From assembly GCA_030643145.1 (NCBI GenBank), contig DAOWMJ010000013.1, positions 1 to 17,349 on the forward strand: DNA of 17,349 bases, written 5' to 3'. This document shows, in pieces, positions 16,001-17,349 of the stretch. The position numbers and the translations under genes were made by a program. How positions within the stretch are numbered: the stretch's first letter is position 1; each line of letters opens with the position of its first letter. The stretch is from Candidatus Latescibacterota bacterium. Lineage in GTDB: Bacteria > Krumholzibacteriota > Krumholzibacteriia > Krumholzibacteriales > WJIX01. A model generated the notes under the pieces. The model worked only from the letters and a program-made list of their open reading frames with translations, was not told where the DNA came from and made no database searches.

Positions 16001-16700
16001 CCGCCTTTTCTGATTCTTCCATATCCACTGCTCTTTCACCGAGCTTTAAGAGAGCAAATCCTGCCAGTGGTGAGTCGGGATAGTTCCGCGCGAGTTTTTC
16101 AAAATTGCTGCAGGCTTCAAGCTCCCTGTCCATACTTATCAAAGCGAGAGAAATTGTATAGAGAGCGCGCGCGGCAAAATCTGTATCTTTATATTCAGTA
16201 ATTAATCTCTTAAGCGCCTTTGCGGCTTCTGCCGCGTTTCCCGCGGAGAGAAGACATTCCCCGGCTTCTAGCAGAGCCCTTTCTACTAAAGGGCAATCCT
16301 GATATTCATCAGCGAGAAGGAGAAATTCACTCGCCCCATCCTGATACCTTTCAATCTTTTTATATATATGTCCTCTGTAAAACATCGCCTTACAAATATT
16401 ATTATCTTCAGGATATGAATTAAGATATGTTTCAAAGCTTTCAAGAGCCTTCTGCGGTTTCCCAGCCTGCATCCAGGATTCGCCAGCGGAGAAAAGGGCT
16501 TTGGGATGCAGAGTGCTGACGGGATATTTATCGCAGAAGCGTATATATTCCTCAGCCGCAGCTATATACATTCTGTCCCTGCGTAGTTTCTCGGCAAATC
16601 GAAAATCTTCATTCTCACCGGCATACGCTTTATTGTTATAAGAAATGCTCGAAAAGATTACCGCGACGATCAAACTAAAAATCACAGCACGTGTTTTCAA
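13029..16700 (-). CDS. large exported tetratricopeptide-repeat protein (1223 aa)
   Basis: This predicted secreted protein is built almost wholly of TPR-like helical pairs. It starts MKTRAVIFSLIVAVIF, a signal peptide with a basic n-region, a hydrophobic core to about residue 20 and a likely signal-peptidase I site after AYA (residue 27). I see no lipobox cysteine. From residue 30 to the end, repeats of about 34-38 residues recur, with the pattern of A-L-x-x-G, a Y/F-x-x-A motif and a closing YP-D/E (for example AFYxxG-type RGHIYKKIERYQDG and KLGERAVDMEESEKAERYF). The repeats resemble YbgF/CpoB and BamD-type arrays, so a periplasmic scaffolding or envelope role is plausible, but I do not recognise a specific gene. 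There is no catalytic domain. The TTG start at 16700 is chosen because GGAGG lies exactly 7 bases upstream and it gives the intact signal peptide. The gene's 3' end overlaps uvrA. Confidence 0.85.
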   Translation of the reverse strand: MKTRAVIFSLIVAVIFSSISYNNKAYAGENEDFRFAEKLRRDRMYIAAAEEYIRFCDKYPVSTLHPKALFSAGESWMQAGKPQKALESFETYLNSYPEDNNICKAMFYRGHIYKKIERYQDGASEFLLLADEYQDCPLVERALLEAGECLLSAGNAAEAAKALKRLITEYKDTDFAARALYTISLALISMDRELEACSNFEKLARNYPDSPLAGFALLKLGERAVDMEESEKAERYFRKVIDDYEEVAIKEKARFNLIDIYLQGEDYKSALSESEIYIENFKKANRRDGIYIIAIGAASKIDDTRKSLSLIDDYRKEFAEGDSTGWTYVKSAKLLWREGQIGKALRQLESMKKMFPETSYSSEVLLLTADLNFAAGLKRKAIRYYNLVLAENGLTSKAEDGLTNQPGEILVKLAGIYSDDLADTLSAVRCLEEAAVWADGETKQKALFKAARLRELAGNYEAAVLHYSRLLGEFPGGDYSPEAKKRLELLGLKKQWDKNLAGKLKSIASSDKKKHLRFLETGIVFYEDARDFDTAIELIEKALSGELSEDMGGKARFYLGKAYLSKYRISVLKDNKNEEYHNKASSLWLDVARNFNSTRWGEEAHKAYLDCKFEKWTLDTRIQRLDEFLKYYGAGSNRWWALKQKADFLYEAALSGEKWAVDSTMKVCEEILIGSPPDNIKYDAVKKKGYLYRGTGNYKRASELFTEYLSYDSSGPARARVCYDLGEIRISLKEYQKAIDAYNCCLKMNPGGGLAENSYLRRGDCYFFMKRYEEAEKEYEIFPRLFPVSSLSDVAEFRRGLTLDRIRKTERADSIFRALLDRENIDSDLRVKLLGKMGKRYHSEMQFDKAKRAYTELVSLEKTAANLTLLAELLEKTGDMIEAEESFSGALALAESDTCRILKGRAKTRYRLGKYGKGEKDLEKLWELCPDSEGVASVLLEKGMIFINNKDPENARKTLDYITDRFKETEYAKTALYYLALCDIEGGGYLEAEEKLNLFLAGSPHSPIVCMAYFKLASAELKMEKLNLAARNFTLASEVCSNSELSLKALKNLARIYQKMENWEKASSTWEEIIEKHPADVDIVELLFKLGFSYSQAGRYRLAYDVYSRIPAIAVNEKELGRAHYWAGISLKNIGKYREAIREFLRVPYLRTGGMWGVTSELEAAGCYAKLERYDEAARIYGDIISSHGKNSDWGKIAAGALTQIQNEKNKQQSDKNGQKEIE
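15491..15538. repeat. 24-bp imperfect tandem duplication inside the TPR gene
   Basis: Two adjacent 24-base copies (15491-15514 and 15515-15538) agree at 18 of their first 19 bases (TCGTTAAACCATCTTCCGC against TCGTTAAACCATTTTCCGC) and diverge after that. Read on the minus strand, they encode the consecutive peptides AENGLTSK and AEDGLTNQ. The unit is a whole number of codons, so the frame is kept. The duplication sits in a loop between TPR units and looks recent. Confidence 0.75.
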
Positions 16701-16707
16701 CAGGCTT

Positions 16708-16712
16708 CCTCC
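16708..16712 (-). promoter_or_regulatory. ribosome-binding site fixing the TTG start of the TPR gene
   Basis: GGAGG on the minus strand lies 7 bases before the TTG at 16700. The nearby ATG at 16714 is out of frame with the TPR protein, so the Shine-Dalgarno sequence decides for the TTG. Confidence 0.75.
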
Positions 16713-16746
16713 ATAAAAAACTAGGGGGATACAAACAAAAAGAATT

Positions 16747-16806
16747 TGTTAAATTGCCAAATCAAACTATTTAAGTATTGTTAAATTAGCAAATCAAACT
16801 ATTAAG
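16747..16806. repeat. pair of ~29-bp direct repeats, 32-bp period
   Basis: Copy 1 (16747-16775) and copy 2 (16779-16806) share TGTTAAATT, then two differing bases, then CAAATCAAACTATT, and end in TTAAG or TAAG. They differ at about three positions, counting a one-base deletion. The 32-bp period is close to three helical turns, so two identical binding sites would lie on the same DNA face. Copy 1 contains the dyad ATTTG/CAAAT (from 16744) around 9 bases. Copy 2 overlaps the candidate -10 box of the leftward promoter, as an operator might. Confidence 0.8.
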
Positions 16807-16811
16807 GTCAA
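16783..16811 (-). promoter_or_regulatory. candidate promoter of the TPR-uvrA-gcv series
   Basis: On the minus strand TTGACC (16806-16811, five of six consensus bases) is followed after 17 bases by TAATTT (16783-16788), a poor -10 box. The transcript would start near 16776 with a leader of about 75 bases to the TTG at 16700. The -10 lies inside direct-repeat copy 2. Confidence 0.3.
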
Positions 16812-17045
16812 CTGCGAAGGAGTGATTCAAAGTTCCCGCAATGTTTTTATGGATTGTTTTGAATTAATAAAGGGACAATTTATTTAAGGTCTTCCTCTAC
16901 TAATTCACGGGCTGAACAATTCGGAATTTCCTGATAGTTGGATCCGACACAACTCCCCTTCAGCAGATCCTAATTATTTTTGATTTCTTCTCCATTTTCT
17001 CCATTTTTTTCTTGACAGGGTTTTGGAGAATATTTCCTCGATTTC

Positions 17046-17073
17046 AGTATAGGCCGTTAAATATAGCCCGCAA
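17046..17073 (-). promoter_or_regulatory. candidate distal leftward promoter overlapping an inverted repeat
   Basis: On the minus strand TTGCGG (17068-17073) is followed after 16 bases by TATACT (17046-17051), which matches five of six -10 bases; the -35 is weak. The inverted repeat at 17048-17082 covers nearly the whole element. A transcript from here would have a leader of about 340 bases before the TPR gene. Confidence 0.28.
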
Positions 17074-17082
17074 TGGCCTATA
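17048..17082. repeat. inverted repeat, 11-bp stem with 13-base loop
   Basis: TATAGGCC (17048-17055) and GGCCTATA (17075-17082) are perfect inverted copies. The stem extends inwards by one G:T wobble and two T:A pairs to 11 bp, leaving a 13-base loop (17059-17071). No T-run follows on either strand, so it does not look like a rho-independent terminator. It overlaps a candidate minus-strand promoter, so a dimeric repressor site is the simplest reading; an RNA hairpin is possible. Confidence 0.7.
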
Positions 17083-17167
17083 TATTATCATATTGCCGGC
17101 TTCTTTATAAGTCTAACCGTTGCAAAACCATTTAGCCCGGAAGCTCCTGTAATATTGCTGTCTGAGC

Positions 17168-17189
17168 CCTTTTTTGTTTTTAAAAAAGG
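17168..17189. repeat. CCTTTTTT/AAAAAAGG inverted repeat upstream of the rightward promoter
   Basis: Two perfect 8-base inverted arms (17168-17175 and 17182-17189) flank a 6-base loop GTTTTT. The element fills the -35 region of the extended -10 promoter at 17192-17200. It may be an operator or an A/T-tract activator site. A terminator role is unlikely, because no gene ends upstream of it in either direction. Confidence 0.6.
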
Positions 17190-17200
17190 TGTGTTATAAT
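17174..17200 (+). promoter_or_regulatory. extended -10 promoter of the rightward gene
   Basis: A perfect TATAAT (17195-17200) is preceded by TG one base upstream (TGTTATAAT, 17192-17200), the extended -10 form that needs little -35 contact. A TTGTTT at 17174-17179 is spaced by only 15 bases. Transcription would begin near 17207, giving a 5' leader of about 57 bases to the ATG at 17264. Confidence 0.6.
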
Positions 17201-17263
17201 AGTTAAAAATGAGCAGTAAGTTATTTTTGTGCAAAAGGGTGATATGTGAAAGGGAGGATAGTG

Positions 17264-17349
17264 ATGAATGCTTACGCGCTGAATAATTATTCTGAAAATC
17301 TGCCTGGTTATAAGCTTAAAATAATTTCAGGCGGCAACCCTATAAATTG
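17264..17349 (+). CDS. unrecognised protein, first 28 codons (runs off right edge)
   Basis: This is the only rightward gene. The ATG at 17264 has GGGAGG (17252-17257) 6 bases upstream and a strong extended -10 promoter at 17192-17200, so the start is well supported although only 28 codons are visible. The peptide begins MNAYALNNYSENLPGY and continues with KLKIISGGNP. It has no signal peptide or motif that I can assign. It is transcribed divergently from the TPR-uvrA-gcv series. Because the two share a 563-bp intergenic region with operator-like repeats, a regulator of that region is one possibility, but nothing in the visible residues shows it. Confidence 0.6.
   Translation, partial: MNAYALNNYSENLPGYKLKIISGGNPIN

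Larger units (their letters stand above)
16701..17263. other. 563-bp divergent intergenic region
   Basis: This non-coding stretch separates the leftward TPR-uvrA-gcv series from a rightward gene at the window edge. It is AT-rich and has no open frame of note on either strand. It holds a direct-repeat pair (16747-16806), a long-armed inverted repeat (17048-17082), a T6/A6 palindrome (17168-17189) and candidate promoters in both directions, each listed separately. The middle part (about 16820-17010) has only short dyads, such as AGTTG/CAACT at 16936-16954 around a GGATCC, and I see nothing else in it. There is no tRNA-like or known riboswitch fold that I can recognise; in particular I see no glycine riboswitch. 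Confidence 0.6.

Noticed and set aside
16747..16806. Direct repeats as a minimal CRISPR array or replication iterons
   Set aside because: There are only two copies with a 3-base gap, no spacer, no cas gene and no replication gene in view.
17012..17040. Consensus TTGACA at 17012-17017 as a rightward promoter
   Set aside because: No acceptable -10 box lies 15-19 bases downstream (TCCTCG at the 17-base spacing).
17048..17082. Inverted repeat as a rho-independent terminator
   Set aside because: Neither strand has a T-run after the stem, and no gene ends nearby in either direction.
17209..17286. Short plus-strand frame (25 codons) in the leader of the rightward gene
   Set aside because: It has no Shine-Dalgarno sequence, begins almost at the predicted transcript start, and overlaps the better-supported ATG at 17264. 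It has no run of a single amino acid's codons as in attenuator leaders.

Overview
The window comes from a bacterial chromosome of moderate GC content. Almost everything is read leftwards (minus strand). One long co-directional series runs from about 16.7 kb down to 0.9 kb, followed at the left edge by the start of a second operon. Only the last ~90 bases carry a rightward gene. I see no rRNA, tRNA, CRISPR array, insertion sequence or phage gene. The gene set points to an uncultivated, possibly anaerobic lineage: a V/A-type ATPase, a split glycine decarboxylase (gcvPA/gcvPB), and a very large secreted TPR protein of the kind common in FCB-group phyla. That placement is a guess.

Layout, in order of transcription on the minus strand. 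(1) 16700-13029: an exported ~1220-residue tetratricopeptide-repeat protein with a TTG start. (2) 13081-10187: uvrA, excision-repair ATPase, overlapping the TPR gene. (3) 10121-5759: a complete glycine cleavage block, gcvT, gcvH, gcvPA, gcvPB (the L-protein gene is absent). (4) 5731-4952: a lipoate-ligase-fold acyltransferase resembling LipM, the octanoyl transferase that acts on GcvH. (5) 4927-895: a dipeptide/oligopeptide ABC transporter with two permeases and two ATPases (dppB, C, D, F-like) but no substrate-binding protein gene. (6) 759-1: the first two genes of a V/A-type ATPase operon, a small coiled-coil G/H-type stalk subunit and the N-terminal part of subunit I, which runs off the left edge.

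Most junctions in (1)-(5) are overlaps or gaps under 60 bases, which suggests one or a few long transcripts. The exceptions are 169 bases between dppC and dppD and 135 bases between dppF and the ATPase start. The gcv genes and the LipM-like gene make a functional unit: GcvH needs a lipoyl group on Lys62, and the acyltransferase can supply the octanoyl precursor. The peptide transporter could feed glycine-containing peptides to the same pathway, but that is inference from adjacency only.

The right-hand intergenic region (16701-17263) lies between divergent genes and is the most structured non-coding stretch. It holds two ~29-bp direct repeats with a 32-bp period, an 11-bp-stem inverted repeat that spans a candidate leftward promoter, a T6/A6 palindrome just upstream of a good extended -10 promoter, and the start of an unrecognised rightward gene. 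I found no clear evidence of a novel defence or mobile system. The regulatory region and the SBP-less transporter attached to gcv are the points most worth checking.
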